A DNA stretch of 64,000 nt, taken from contig CM036756.1 in the NCBI GenBank assembly GCA_020796225.1, positions 45,611,363 to 45,675,362 of the forward strand, read 5' to 3'. The first letter of the stretch is position 1, and every line of letters starts with the position of its first letter. The translations under genes and the position numbers were made by a program. This DNA is from Arion vulgaris. Its lineage: Eukaryota > Mollusca > Gastropoda > Stylommatophora > Arionidae. This document shows positions 1 through 10,472 of this stretch, in pieces. The notes under the pieces are model-generated. The model saw only the letters and a list, made by a program, of their open reading frames with translations, did no database searches and was not told where the DNA came from.

Positions 1-358
1 AATCTGCAGTAGACTGGAAGACAAACACTGGATATGATTATGGAAAAGACTCATCAAAGACCTAAGCAGAACAGACCAGGTCGTTATAATTCGACTACGC
101 ACCGGACACTGCAGACTCAACAAACACTTATATAGACTAGGAATAAGTCAAACAGCTCTCTGCCAGTGTCAGCAGGCGGAACAGACACCGGAGCATATCC
201 TGCAAGACTGTCCTCTCCTGGGTGAGCTGAGAATCAACATGTGGCCACACCCAGTCGACATGAAAACTAAGCTTTGGGAAACCTGACAGACCTGAAGCTG
301 ACTGCCCAATTTGTGGTCCACAGTAAATTAAGCGCATGACCAGAGATCGCTGAAGAAG
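1..358 (+). mobile_element. Non-LTR retrotransposon 3' end (I/Jockey-type)
   Basis: The + strand encodes the extreme C-terminus of a LINE ORF2. It has an LRTGHCRLNKHL segment (about 91-126), then a short Cys/His cluster (CQCQQ...H...C) and ILQDCP around 200-214, a signature common downstream of RNase H in Jockey/I-like elements. The frame stops at about 283. The tail ends in a short GAA run at about 350-362, which is the usual end of these elements. The element enters from outside the window, so its length is unknown. Decay is modest here, since the frame is open until its stop. Confidence 0.7.
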
Positions 359-439
359 AAGGAGTATTTACTATTATTTGGCTATTGTGAGAAGTTATTA
401 CCCTTTCAGGAAAAGAACAAATGCTTCTGTTCTGCAACA

Positions 440-545
440 GCTTGATACTAAAGATAGTTGGCTATTAAATAATATAAAACCAAGGACAATTAAATATTTC
501 GGACACATAAAACGACAGGAGCGCTTGAGAAGATTTTTTTAAAAA
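440..545 (+). mobile_element. RTE-like LINE 3' fragment
   Basis: A short + strand segment reads as WLLNNIKPRTIKYFGHIKRQ, the conserved 'KYFGHIKRH' block near the C-terminus of the RTE-like LINEs found elsewhere in this window (for example 16072-16610). It is broken by a T run at about 534. No other domain is present. It is a dead fragment. Confidence 0.5.
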
Positions 546-560
546 TCTCTGGAACGCAAA

Positions 561-1334
561 TTGAACATGCCTCACCCGCATGAAAAAAAAAAATAACACA
601 AGCTTCTCAACTAGTCTAGAGAGCCACATATTATTTGGTGATTTTGTAATATATAATCTCCTCGGTAAATGAGCTGTAAACTCCACGATTTTCATTGTAT
701 ATGTAGTAAAAGAACTGAAATTCTTCACTTCTGTTGTATTTTTTGCTAGATAAAGGTAATTTGGTCGAATCATTTCTTGTGTATTGTCATTGTTTTTTGT
801 ATTCTGTAAATCTCTAGTATTTTGTAACTTATTGTTAAAAATGTTTTTACATATTTCGCTCAACTCAGTTGACAATCACTTGTCACAACTAACTCAACTG
901 TAGGAAAGAAAATTGCTATAGACAAGGTGTATTAATGTAAGGGATATTTCCCTAAAACTAATCATATTATTTTATGGTTTGTTATTTATTACTATTATTT
1001 ATACTATTTTTATATAAAATTTGGGATTCAATCGATAATTAAACGGACTATTTGAGCTAGAGTCCTCGTTTATCTATGAAGTAGTTTGGCTGCGTAAGAA
1101 TGAATATATCTTCCGGCGAATAAAAATGACATTGTTTTGGCAATTATCACTGCAATAGCGATCAAAGGTCAGAGGTCGCAATGTTACATCTTATGTAGGA
1201 ACTTGTAAACTAACCCCAGAAATAGTGCACGACACAATGCTTGAAGTATTAGAGGCTAAATGAGGAGCTTCAGTATATATAATGTTTTTAATAAGGAGAT
1301 ATTATATAAATAACAGGATTGTTATATTATTCTG
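561..1334. other. Unassigned AT-rich sequence
   Basis: No coding or repeat family was recognised. A 136-residue minus-strand frame here (465-875) has no recognisable domain and overlaps the LINE fragment. Confidence 0.4.
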
Positions 1335-1700
1335 ATATAATATTTATATTTTAGTGTTATATATTCAACTTTCAAAGCTAATCAGTGTCAAGTTAAAAGT
1401 AATAATTACGAAAAAAAAATGTCTAAAATAGTAAGTACATGTTAATTCTTTTTGGTTTGGTAGGACCGGTTCTTACTGGCCCCTAATGACCAGGGCGTAT
1501 ACTAATTAGGGGTAAAAGATTATGAATTTCAAATTTCAGACTGTGTATGATATTTTAGCGTTATATATCAACTTTCAAAGCTAATCAGTATCTCGTTGAA
1601 AGTAATAATTATGAACAAATAATGTCTAAAATAATAAGTACAGGTTACAGAATATTTTTGGTGGGGCCTGGCCCCACTGGCCCATAATGACGAGCCGCCC
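1335..1700. repeat. Tandem duplication carrying a hAT-MITE right end
   Basis: Two diverged copies lie about 204 bp apart (about 1335-1500 and 1540-1700). Both hold the same TTCAAAGCTAATCAGT block, the same AATGTCTAAAAT block and a right end resembling ACTGGCCC..AATGACGAG. That right end matches the MITEs at 12587-12751 and 17439-17605. The left MITE terminus is not visible. Confidence 0.55.
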
Positions 1701-1860
1701 ATGGAAGCAAACCTGAATTTTTAAAAACATGCAGAAACCGTATGCGCTTGCATACAGGTTATATGTGACAAGCTTGTACAACGGGCTAACGCTCTAATGA
1801 GCATCTCACATATGCCGACCACAAAGCACAAAGAGTAATTTAACAATTGGTTGATGTAAA
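1701..1860 (+). repeat. Diverged copy of the 255-bp dispersed repeat
   Basis: Weak colinear similarity to the second half of the repeat at 58155-58440: ATGCAGAAA, GGCTAACGCTCT, then GAGTAATTTAACAA. It is best matched by the equally diverged copy at 13500-13705. The GAA tail is not preserved. Confidence 0.35.
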
Positions 1861-1964
1861 CAGTGCCGGATTAGCTCTATAGCATAAGTAACAAATGCTA
1901 CGGCCCCGCGTTTCTGGAGGCACTGCGCCTAGAGCAGAAAATGTTTAGCTTGTAAAACTATCAA

Positions 1965-2287
1965 ACAAGTTTTGGATGACATCTCAAATAACATGGATCA
2001 AACGGTAAAGTGTCGTAATCAGGCGTACGAACTAGTTTCGAAGATGAGTAAGTTAGAAACAGGAATAATTATCATTTTATGGAACGGAATTCTAGAACGC
2101 TTGCAAGCGGAGAACGTTCTTTCTCGACATTAAAGCGTATAAAAAGTGAGTTAAAGAACATGATGGGACAAGATCGTCTAAATAACCTCACCTTAATGAA
2201 CAATGAATGTAATTTACTTAGAAAAATTGATGTGTCTAGTGTTATCTCTAAATTTGCTTACATTAAATCGAGAAATGTTTGTTTGTA
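1965..2287 (+). pseudogene. hAT transposase C-terminal dimerisation fragment
   Basis: A 69-codon frame (2079-2287) contains GERSFSTLKRIKSELKNMM followed by a DRLNNLTLM segment. This is the conserved hAT C-terminal dimerisation motif ('ERSFSxLKRIKTxLRxxMxxxRLxxL') of the Zn-finger-MYM/TTF-type transposases. Upstream, from about 1965, other frames carry fragments of the preceding region with frameshifts. The Zn finger and catalytic core are absent, so only the last fifth of a transposase is present. It ends at a TAA at 2286. Confidence 0.75.
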
Positions 2288-2709
2288 AAAGTTGTGTTTT
2301 ATTTTATTATCATACGAAACCTAGAACGTCTTGGTAACATTTGCTACAGGCTCGCGCTGGCTACATCCCGCACTGGATGTAGACCAAACGAAGAAGCAAA
2401 AGACATAATATTTTTGTTTTTCGATCGAGAAAGATAGATGTCTTATTACAAAGTACAACGTTTCTCACATCAAAATAAGATTGTTTATAAACTCGAAATC
2501 TGAAGTCATGCATACAGAAGATTGAGTGTTAAATTATATATCCTCGCCTTGGTATCTATTTGCTGAGTGATATTCAAAAAGTAACCAAGACTCAAAGAAA
2601 AGTTTTGAGGATCTTCTCCTTTTTCTTCTTATACTTTTCTTTCAAACTAATCACTTGTTATCAACTTTGTGATTTGCGTGTGATTTCAGCCAAAGAGTAT
2701 AAGTAGGTT

Positions 2710-3295
2710 GTACTATTGTTTATAGCGGTTAAACTGAAATATTGTTACATCTTAAGCCCATCTATAAGTAGAGAGAGCCGCTGTAGCGTAGTTGTTAGTG
2801 AACTCGCTTCGCAAGGCTGGTGGTCTGGGTTCAGCTCCGCAATGTGCGTGGAATTTTTCCCGACCGCGACGGCTCTCAGGTCGACCCAGCCTCAACTGGG
2901 CACCAGACATGCTCTGGGAAAGTAAAGGCGGCCGGCGTGATGCTGACCACATCACCCATCGTGTGCCGAAGGTCAATGAAAAATACAGGCCTAACACTGT
3001 ATTGACCTATATACCACGAGGTATGAAAGGGTTCCTTTACTTTTTTCTTTTACTATTGTTTATAGCGGTTAAACTGAAATATTGTTACATCTTAAGCCCA
3101 TCTATAAGTAGCTTGTACTATTGTTTATAGCGGTTAAACTGAAATATTGTTACATCTTAAGCCCATCTATAAGTAGCTTGTACTATTGTTTATAGTGATT
3201 AAACTGAAATATTGTTACATCTTAAGCCCATCTATAAGTAGCGTGTACTATTATTTATAGCGGTTAAACTGAAATATTGTTACATCTTTAGGACA
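2710..3295. repeat. 65-bp tandem array interrupted by a SINE
   Basis: Units begin TACTATTGTTTATAGCGGTT and repeat every 65 bp. One copy lies at 2710-2773 and four at about 3050, 3115, 3180 and 3245, the last of these diverging. A tRNA-derived SINE occupies the gap at a unit boundary. Confidence 0.85.
2774..3049 (+). mobile_element. tRNA-derived SINE (family A)
   Basis: The head resembles a tRNA. An A-box-like TAGCGTAGTTGTTAGTG lies at about 2786, and a B-box-like GGGTTCAGCTC lies at about 2827. A roughly 200-bp body with GGTCGACCCAGCCTCAACTG follows, then a T-rich end. Minus-strand relatives lie at 42965-43160 and 47900-48125 and share the GGGTCGACCTGxGAxCC core. RNA polymerase III transcription is expected for such a head. 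It is not a functional tRNA, because no cloverleaf 3' half is present. Confidence 0.75.
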
Positions 3296-3473
3296 TCTGA
3301 TTTCAGTTTTTCATGTTATTTTGGTTCGATTCCCCAGCCCGTGATAATGTCTACAGGTCGCCACCGTTTTTTGTTTTCTATAGTACTACTTTTCCGCCAC
3401 TCTTTTTTTTGTTATTTGTATGTGATTTAATTAAATCAAAGAGCGTGAGCATGTCGTGCTGTATTGTAAAATG

Positions 3474-3560
3474 GGTCTCTGTGGCGTAGAGGTAATGTGT
3501 TTGCCTCTCGTTTCACAGGTACTCGACTCGTTCTCTGCGTGGACCGATCGGGAGATGATT
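3474..3560 (+). mobile_element. tRNA-like SINE head
   Basis: GTGGCGTAGAGGTAATG resembles an A box. AGGTACTCGACTCG, about 37 nt later, resembles a B box with one insertion. The downstream T run and body do not match SINE family A. It is probably a different tRNA-derived SINE or pseudogene. Confidence 0.4.
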
Positions 3561-4204
3561 TTTTTTTCTGAGAGCCTTTATCTCAATGTGGATGAGAGCT
3601 AGTTTCTAATCCTACGAGAGATGTACAATAAAAACGTAGATCTCGTGTTCAAGTTGAGCGCGTAAAAGTACCCTCGACAGTTGAAAATCGATAAGAGTAG
3701 GCTGAACAGCCACTGCCTGGGCAAAATGTATTAAAAAGTTTCTAAAAATATTCTTTAAATGAATTTAACCATCTTCAAAATTGCATCAGAGACCCATGCC
3801 AGTTTCGTGTTTTGCTGCTGAGATCTTCATGTGTAAGAAAAAGTTCGGAGCACATGTGGTTATCCACCGAAGTGCAATGATGATGTTACCAATCAATCAA
3901 TTCTGTATTGTTTTTTTTGGGTAAGAAAGTACAGTAACGATGAACATGAACCAGAAATGTTGTTGTCAGTCACGCCGACAGGTTCAATCAGTCAGATATC
4001 ATCATCTCGTTATATCGTAATAAAATGAAATGAAAATCGTGACATATCCTTTACAGGACGTAGCCATCAACAACAGTAATCGAGTCGTCGATTTTTCTAG
4101 GCACCACTTATACGTTCAGTAGTTTGCCATGCTTTCTGAACGGTGAGGTCTATTTTTATCCTTTGTTAAAATCCAAGGCAACTAATTTGCTTCCAAAGTT
4201 GCCC
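3561..4204. other. Unassigned sequence
   Basis: No reading frame or repeat family recognised. It may include the body of the SINE that starts at 3474. Confidence 0.3.
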
Positions 4205-4278
4205 ATCGTGAAGTTTGAACCAGGTACGCTTGGCTTGTGATCAAGCTCACAACCGCTTAACGCTACAGACGTTCACTA
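4205..4278 (-). mobile_element. tRNA-like SINE head, minus strand
   Basis: Read on the minus strand it has TAGCGTTAAGCGGTTGTGAG (A-box-like) and CTGGTTCAAACTT (B-box-like), spaced as in a tRNA. It abuts the 30-bp array. Confidence 0.5.
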
Positions 4279-4320
4279 TATCGTAATACCGACGATATAT
4301 ATGTCACATTTAACACAAGA

Positions 4321-4530
4321 CTGCAGGAGGGCATATCGTTTGCGTTCTCCCTGCAGGAGGGCATATCGTTTGCGTTCTCCCTGCAGGAGGGCATATCGTT
4401 TGCGTTCTCCCTGCAGGAGGGCATATCGTTTGCGTTCGCCCTGCAGGAGGGCATATCGTTTGCGTCCTCCCTGCAGGAGGGCATATCGTTTGCGTTCTCC
4501 CTGCAGGAGGGCATATCGTTTGCGTTCTCC
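4321..4530. repeat. 30-bp minisatellite, exactly 7 copies
   Basis: Seven head-to-tail 30-bp units each start CTGCAGGAGGGC (a PstI site in each) and contain ATATCGTTTGCG. Only a few substitutions separate the units (for example at 4438 and 4466). The period is divisible by three and lacks stops, so frames stay open on both strands (a repeating RRAYRLRSPC on +, MPSCRENAND on -). These are by-products of the period and not genes. Confidence 0.95.
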
Positions 4531-4890
4531 CATGAAAATAAGAATGTTCAGGTTTTTAACGTAGGGAAACGACAGCCACTCACAAACATTGACAGGATCA
4601 AGCATTTTGAAAATAAAACAAAAAACAACACACCCCAGATGAGGTCAGCTTTACATTGATGACCCGGGAGCGTTGACTTGTGTAGATGTCGAGGAGACAA
4701 CTATCAAGGAAGTCTGTTGGGTCTCGGTCTCTAATCTTCATCCATGAAAAAGAAGCGGAAAACACATATTTCTTAGGAGCCCAGATACCGCTCCTCTATC
4801 CGTCTCCAGACGGATCCGCCCACATGCAGATACACCCACATACGAGTACCCGGCGTTTGTGATTAATCACTATGCTTTAATTATGTTCAA
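4531..4890. other. Unassigned sequence before hAT end
   Basis: No clear coding signal. It could be the decayed interior of the hAT element whose right end is at 5063, but I cannot show this. Confidence 0.3.
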
Positions 4891-4892
4891 TT

Positions 4893-5063
4893 TGTAACAA
4901 TGAAAATACACCCTGCATATCATATATTTACATTACGATTCATAACAGTAGTAAAATTACAGTTATGAAGTAGCAACTAAAATAATGTTATGGTTGGGGG
5001 TCACCACAACATGAGGAACTGGATTAAAGGGTCACGGCTTTACGAAGGTTGAGAACCACTGCT
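4893..5063 (+). mobile_element. hAT (SPIN/Charlie-like) right end
   Basis: The segment ends in AAGGTTGAGAACCACTG, a canonical hAT terminal inverted repeat. It is preceded by GGGGGTCACCACAACATGAG and GTTATGAAGTAGCAAC. From memory these closely match the 3' end of the SPIN/URR1 group of hAT-Charlie elements known from vertebrates and a few invertebrates. The matching left terminus (CAGxGGTTCTCAACCT) was not found upstream, so this is a 3' fragment. No transposase reading frame is retained. The subgroup assignment rests on recalled sequence and needs a database search; hAT membership is firmer. Confidence 0.65.
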
Positions 5064-5432
5064 TTAGAGGGTTGAACTGACAAGAAGATGATCGATTAAT
5101 GTTGATGAACATAACAGCTCATATTGGTTTAATCAACACTGAAGATCTTAATTGGAAAAATTCAAGCAGATATGGAAGCCATATAACTCAGGATGTCACT
5201 ATTTTGTTAATAAAACGAAGACACACAAACATACATACAAATGTCGGATAGTTTTCTTACCAAGGCAACATCAGTGTTACAGGCAATTAGATACTCCAAC
5301 AATGCATAGACTCATGATCTTACATGCATCTATTACGAGGGTGCATTGAAAAGTAATGCCTCCGTCCATAACTTTGTTAATAGTGTTCGGAGGCAATTGG
5401 CACCGATATCAGAATAAAGTATACGTAAGTGT

Positions 5433-7016
5433 AACAGACCTGATCCTGAACATCCACCGGATATCCCACCGGCCGCACAGGATATTGATATCAACCTCAA
5501 ATTGCCAGAAAAGCAAGAAATAGTAAAAGCTATTGGATCCCTGAAAAACAACAAAGCACCGGGAAATGATGAAATGACAGCAGAGCTTTCAAGATCGATC
5601 CCATCTTAGCTGCAAACATATTAGAGCCATTGTTTGCAGATATCTGGGAGAAAGAAGAATTGCCTAAGGATTGGACTAGGGGTACTGTGGTGAAAATCCC
5701 CAAGAAAGGAGACCTAACAGATTGCAATAACTGGAGAGGAATCACGTTGCTTTCAATCCCAAGTAAGATATTCTGCAAAATTATCATAATGCGAATACAA
5801 GAAGCAATAGATAAGTGTCTACGAATGGAGCAAGCAGGATTTAGGAAAGGAAGAGGAACAAATGAACATATATTTACCCTTCGTAACATTTTAGAACAAT
5901 GTAGCGAGTGGCAAAGGACTATATATACAACTTCATAGATTTTGAAAAGGCATTCGACAGCGTCCACAGAGACAGCCTATGGAAGATACTGAGACAATAC
6001 GGCGTACCGCAGAAGCTTGTCAACATCATAGCCCTCTTCTATAAAGATTTCTCCTGCAACCTAAAGAATTCCAACAAAACATTCCCAGTAAAATCTGGTG
6101 TAAGACAGGGATGCGTAATGTCTCTCTTTTGTTTAGTATTACAATTGACTGGGTGCTAAAAATGCCATAAAACAACAAGCACCAAGAGGAATAAGATGGA
6201 CCCTTTCGAGATGCTTGAGGACCTGGACTTGCAGACGATATAGCCCTGGTGTCACACAAATATGAACATATACAAGAGAAAAGTACAATACTTCACAGCA
6301 CGGCAAAGACAGTAGGCCTCAAAACAAACACAGGAAAAACAAAATTATGACAAACAGTGAAATCCAACAACCAGTAATGTTAGAAGATGAAACACTGGAA
6401 AGGGTTGAGCAGTTTACATATCTTGGTAGCGTACTGACACTAAATGGTGGCACAGAGGAAGATATAAAATCACGTCTAAGTAAGGCCAGAACCGCTTTTG
6501 CCAGAATGAAACCAGTATGGAAGTCCAAAATCTACAATAGGACCACAAGCTTAAACTCTATAAAAGCATTGTTTTGCCAGTTTTGCTCTACGGATCGGAG
6601 TGTTGGAGGATGACCAAAGGAGATACTAGCAGGCTGTCAGTTTTCCACCACTCTTGTCTTCGCAGAATCTTGGGAATCTTTTGGCCAGTAAAAATATCCA
6701 ATAACCAACTACTCCAAGACACAAGACAAGAGTCAATGAATGACATACTCAAAAAGAGAAGATGGAAATGGCTCGGACATGTTATGAGAATGAGACAAGA
6801 AATGCCTGCAAGGATAGCCCTCACTTGGACACCAGAGGGAAAGAGAAAGAAAGGCAGACCACGGACAACATGGAGGCGCATGATGGAAGAGGAACTGGAC
6901 ACCGCATCTCTGACGTGGGGCTCTGCGCTGAAGGTTGCACGGGACAGGAGAGCATGGAAAGTCCTTTCTGAAGCCCCATGTGTCACTAGGCATGACGGGA
7001 TTAAGTAAGTAAGTAA
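5433..7016 (+). mobile_element. 5'-truncated RTE-like LINE inside the mariner
   Basis: Reverse transcriptase fragments run in order. The sequence begins with a PGNDEM block (about 5560) and continues with LPKDWTRGTVVKIPKKGD (about 5660), NWRGITLLSIPSKI (5730-5775), QAGFRKGRGTNEH, and DFEKAFDSVHRDSL (about 5940-5980). Then come SGVRQGCVMS (about 6095-6125), a LADDIALV catalytic block near 6228-6250 and FTYLGSVLTLNG (6413-6450). It ends in LPVLLYGSECW (about 6572), WKWLGHVMRM and the GKRKKGRPRTTWRRM tail. Several frameshifts and stops kill it. The endonuclease is missing, as expected for 5' truncation. It ends in (TAAG)n at 7002-7022. The target duplication is GTAAGTGT (5425-5432, and 7017-7024 merged with the tail). 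Confidence 0.9.
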
Positions 7017-7086
7017 GTAAGTGTGTTTTCAGGACAGTAAGTGTCAAGTGTCTGGAATGTTGCGCATGCGCACAGCATTATCAAAG

Positions 7087-8150
7087 ATGGCGTCATACAT
7101 GGAAATTCGGTTGAAGCAAAGAGATGTGATTGAATTCTTGACGGCCGAAGGTTGTGTTCCCATCGACATGCATCGGAGAATGAGAGCGGTATATGGTGAC
7201 GCCTGTGTGGATGTGAGTACTGTTAGGGGTGGGCAAGGACTGTTAAAGGCGACAATCCAGTGACGATGACCTTGCATGATCAGGCTCGCAGCGGACGACC
7301 AATTACAGCAGTGGATGAACAACACCAAGCTCGCGTGGACGAACTGATTCATGTCAATCGCCGCATCAAGCAAAAAGATGTCGCTACAATGCTTGAAATT
7401 TCGACTGAACGAGTACATCACATTATTCATGTATTGCTAGGGTATAGGAAAGTTTGTGCAAGATGGGTCCCTCGCATGCTGACACCGGAAATGAAACATC
7501 GCCGACATCAGACGTGTCAGGAACACCTGATGCGATATGAACGAGAAGGCGATGACTTTATCTGCCGAATTGTCACTGGCGATGAGTCATGGGTGCATCA
7601 TTACGACCCTGAAAACAAGCGCCAGTCTATGGAATACAGGCACAAAAACTCACCCACCCCAAAAAATTCAAAACTGTCGCGTCAGCGGGAAAAGTTTTGA
7701 TGACCATATTTTGGGACTGCCAGGGCGTAATCCACACAGAATTTTTGGAACGTGGCAATACTGTCAATTCTGATCGGTATGTGGAAACGATGAAGAAACT
7801 ACGGGCAAGATTGCTACGTGTTCGTCCTGGAAAACACGCAGTCCTTCAACATGACAATGCTCGTCCACACACCAGTAGACAAACAGCGGCAGCATCAGAG
7901 CGTCTCAATTTTGACGACATTTTAGCGCACCCACCATATAGCCCCGATTTGGCACCTTGTGACTTTTTCCTGTTCCCAAAGCTCAAGGAACATCTCAAGG
8001 GAAACAGATATGCTTCTGATGAGGATGTGGCAGCAGATGTGCGTACCTGGCTTCGTGAAAAATCATCAGATTTTTTCTTCGACTGGATGCAACAACTAGT
8101 TCGACGTTGGCGTGTGTGTGGAACGTGGAGGTGACTATGTCGAAAAATAA
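7087..8150 (+). pseudogene. mariner transposase, frameshifted
   Basis: This is a DDD transposase that would cut and paste the element by binding the terminal repeats. The start ATG at 7087 (MASYMEIRLKQRD) opens the helix-turn-helix region. The catalytic blocks are all present: TGDESW (about 7578-7595), LQHDNARPH (about 7845-7870) and HPPYSPDLAPCD (about 7929-7963). I count 35 residues between the second and third Asp against the family's usual 34, so one codon may have been gained. At least three frameshifts are visible: near 7222 after DVSTVR, in the A run at about 7664, and in the GTGTGTG run at about 8111. The natural end is DYVEK and TAA at 8148-8150. It is inactive as it stands. The inserted LINE separates the promoter side from the coding region. 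Confidence 0.92.
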
Positions 8151-8288
8151 TGACTCTATTGTGTAGTGACATCTCAAGCTTTCTGAAAATGTATGTTTCA
8201 TTTGTAAATTATGTATATTAACAAAGTTATGGACTTGGAGGCATTACTTTTCAATGCGCCCTCGTAGAATTATCGGTTATAAGTTTTT

Positions 8289-8362
<74 letters not shown>
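8289..8362. repeat. (TA)n microsatellite
   Basis: An uninterrupted TA dinucleotide run of about 70 bp, 25 bp after the mariner right end. Confidence 0.95.
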
Positions 8363-8364
<2 letters not shown>

Positions 8365-8849
8365 CATTACATCACTCCAGACATGTTCATAGTTTCTAAT
8401 CCCCGACTCAAGAAATCATAAAGCGTCCCAACGTTATCTCGATATCGATTAATCACTTCGCATATTTGGTATGTCGTTCTTTTGGACTGTACAAATACCG
8501 ATATCCATCTTTCTCAATCTGGTCAGCGTGGTGTTTCACAAACCTGAATCTTCTCTGTTTGGAAAGACTCTCTCACTGCCTTAAAAAGACAGTTTGGTCC
8601 ATTGCAATGTCCTCTGATATCTATCAGCTCGTCTGCAACTCATCGAAGAGTTGTCTTTACACATATGTTCACCTCATCTCCATCTTATAAGCTGTGGAGT
8701 TTGTTGACGTAATGCAATGCTCTCGCATTCCAGCATAGCATACTGATAACATTTTTGAGTGAAAAGAGATTCACAGTTGGAATTGAAGACTTCCTTTTGA
8801 GTTTAATCTTCAGTCGTCGCTGCTTCATTAATCAGGTTTGCTTCATTTA
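8363..8849. other. Unassigned sequence
   Basis: Short minus-strand frames look weakly coding-like (MLCWNARALHYVNKLHS near 8750), reminiscent of a LINE endonuclease start. I cannot assign them. Confidence 0.25.
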
Positions 8850-9475
8850 TTTCAGTTGGTGTAAAATTGTCCATTACTTTGTATCCATTCTATCTGTATC
8901 CTCTTTGTGTCCCGATTGACATATAAGGCTTCCACAAGAGACCTACACTGTTGCCGTTCTGCTGCCTTTCTACCAACCGTCTCCCACATCAGTACACACT
9001 CCTTCAACTCTCCCTCTCCATCGTTCTTCTCCATGTTTCCTTTGGACGTCCAGGCCTTATTTTCCCATCCGCTGTCCACCTCAGAGCTGCCCTAGCCAAT
9101 GCCCACACTGGCATACGACATACATGCCCAAACCACCTCCATCTTCGTCTCATAATGATGGTCTCCAAGGATGCACAGTCTGTTCGTTTCAAAAGCTCCT
9201 CATTTCTTATAGTATTTGACCAGAAAATTTGCAGGATTCTTTTTAAACATTTATTCTGAAATGTCTCCAACTTGTGTATTATGTGTTGGGTCATTTTCCA
9301 GCATTAACTTCTGTATAATAGCACTCCCAGTACATTACTTCTATATATTTTAAGTTTTGTCCTAAGATTTAGTCCTTTTGTTTTCCAAATGTTGTTGAGC
9401 ATCGCAAAAGTTTGTCTTGTCTTCTTGATTTTTTTCGATATACTTTTCTGATTGGTATCCATTACGAGGTATTAT
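8850..9475 (-). mobile_element. RTE-like LINE 3' end, minus strand
   Basis: On the minus strand, from about 9470 downward, it reads ISKKIKKTRQTFAMLNNIWK, then a LGVLLYR block, ETFQNKCLKRILQIFW, RRRWRWFGHVCRMP, and GKIRPGRPKETWRRTMERES (ending about 9004). After a frameshift the frame continues to a stop near 8852. This is the C-terminal third of an RTE-like ORF2. The reverse transcriptase core and endonuclease are missing (5'-truncated). Confidence 0.8.
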
Positions 9476-9654
9476 CTTACAGAAAAAAACGGTGTCTAAA
9501 CGTGAAGGATTGACTTCATTGCACAGGGTTCCTCATATGACTTGGTCACACTTCTCAGAAATGGCATACCTACTATCGAGAGTATTGCATAAAGCACAAA
9601 CTCCATAGCTCTGGCAACGATCCTAAAGAAGGATCTCCAAGAAAAAAAATGCAC

Positions 9655-9735
9655 TCATAAACCGAACGAGGCTGTCCAGATTCGAACCGACGACTTTCAT
9701 TACGAGAATTAACTGCTTAACCATTTTGCCATAGA
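9655..9735 (-). mobile_element. tRNA-like SINE head, minus strand
   Basis: The minus strand reads TGGCAAAATGGTTAAGCAG (A-box-like) then GTCGGTTCGAATCTGG (a good B box) about 30 nt on. Loss of stem pairing and the lack of a normal 3' end argue for a SINE over a tRNA gene. Confidence 0.55.
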
Positions 9736-10472
9736 AGAAACACCCCCATTCTTACAGGAATAGTTTGTTAATCCATTGCGCAACCTGGGATGGCCAGGAT
9801 GTTATTTTAGTCTGTTTTCTCTACTCAAGACCTGCGCGATATCCGGTCTTGCTAACCCCGACAGAAGCAAAATATACCCGTCGACATAGCTCTTATAATC
9901 ACTGAATCACTCAAGCCATTCAGCCATACACAGCACGAGTACCATGTGATGAATCCTGTCTTCTAGTTATTCTGTCATTCTCTGGAAAACTTGTAGCAAA
10001 TTCTCTTGAAGAGATTGTGATAATTATATTTTAATTACCGTAATACTTCTGAAATGGCTGTATTCTCCAAGTATTCATTGAAATTCTATAACACCCCCAC
10101 CCACCCCCTCCTTCTTTTTTTGTTATTCAAGCCAAGTCGTCTAGACAATATTTATTTACTTCTGTTTCCCTAAATGTCGAAACATTTGTTTCGGACCCAA
10201 CTATTCGTCTCATTTATGGATATCAAATTTGAATCGCCCAATATTCATTTTCTTTCTTTTCAAATTTTCAAGCTTTCATAAAAGATAACAAATTGATGAA
10301 TCGTCTTTAAAATCTTTTGATGTATTTAATTATAAAAAAATATCATAAGGAGGTAAGCTAGAACAATTGTGGTTAAAATATATTTCCAGGGAAATTGTGT
10401 TTTAAGATTTAATCATTTGGATTTTGTTGTGCATGGCGAAATTGTGAAATCTCATTATTGGCACTATACAAA
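9736..10472. other. Unassigned AT-rich sequence
   Basis: Nothing recognised apart from a C-rich tract at about 10093. Confidence 0.4.

Larger units (their letters stand above)
5336..8264 (+). mobile_element. mariner element with TA duplications, split by a LINE
   Basis: Terminal inverted repeats of about 45 bp match almost perfectly. The left starts CGAGGGTGCATTGAAAAGTA at 5336. The right, reverse-complemented, starts CGAGGGCGCATTGAAAAGTA and ends at 8264. TA lies on both sides (5334-5335 and 8265-8266). Removing the LINE at 5433-7016 leaves about 1.34 kb, the usual mariner length. The transposase lies at 7087-8150. Confidence 0.95.

Noticed and set aside
4321..4530. CRISPR-like array
   Set aside because: Contiguous identical units without spacers in a eukaryotic genome; it is a minisatellite.
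4263..4605. Overlapping repeat proteins on both strands
   Set aside because: Artefact of a 30-bp array without stops; frames open on both strands at once.
9655..9735. Functional tRNA gene
   Set aside because: Good A/B-box-like motifs but no consistent acceptor or anticodon stem pairing; typical SINE head. The same holds for 2774, 3474, 4205, 33985 and 47900.
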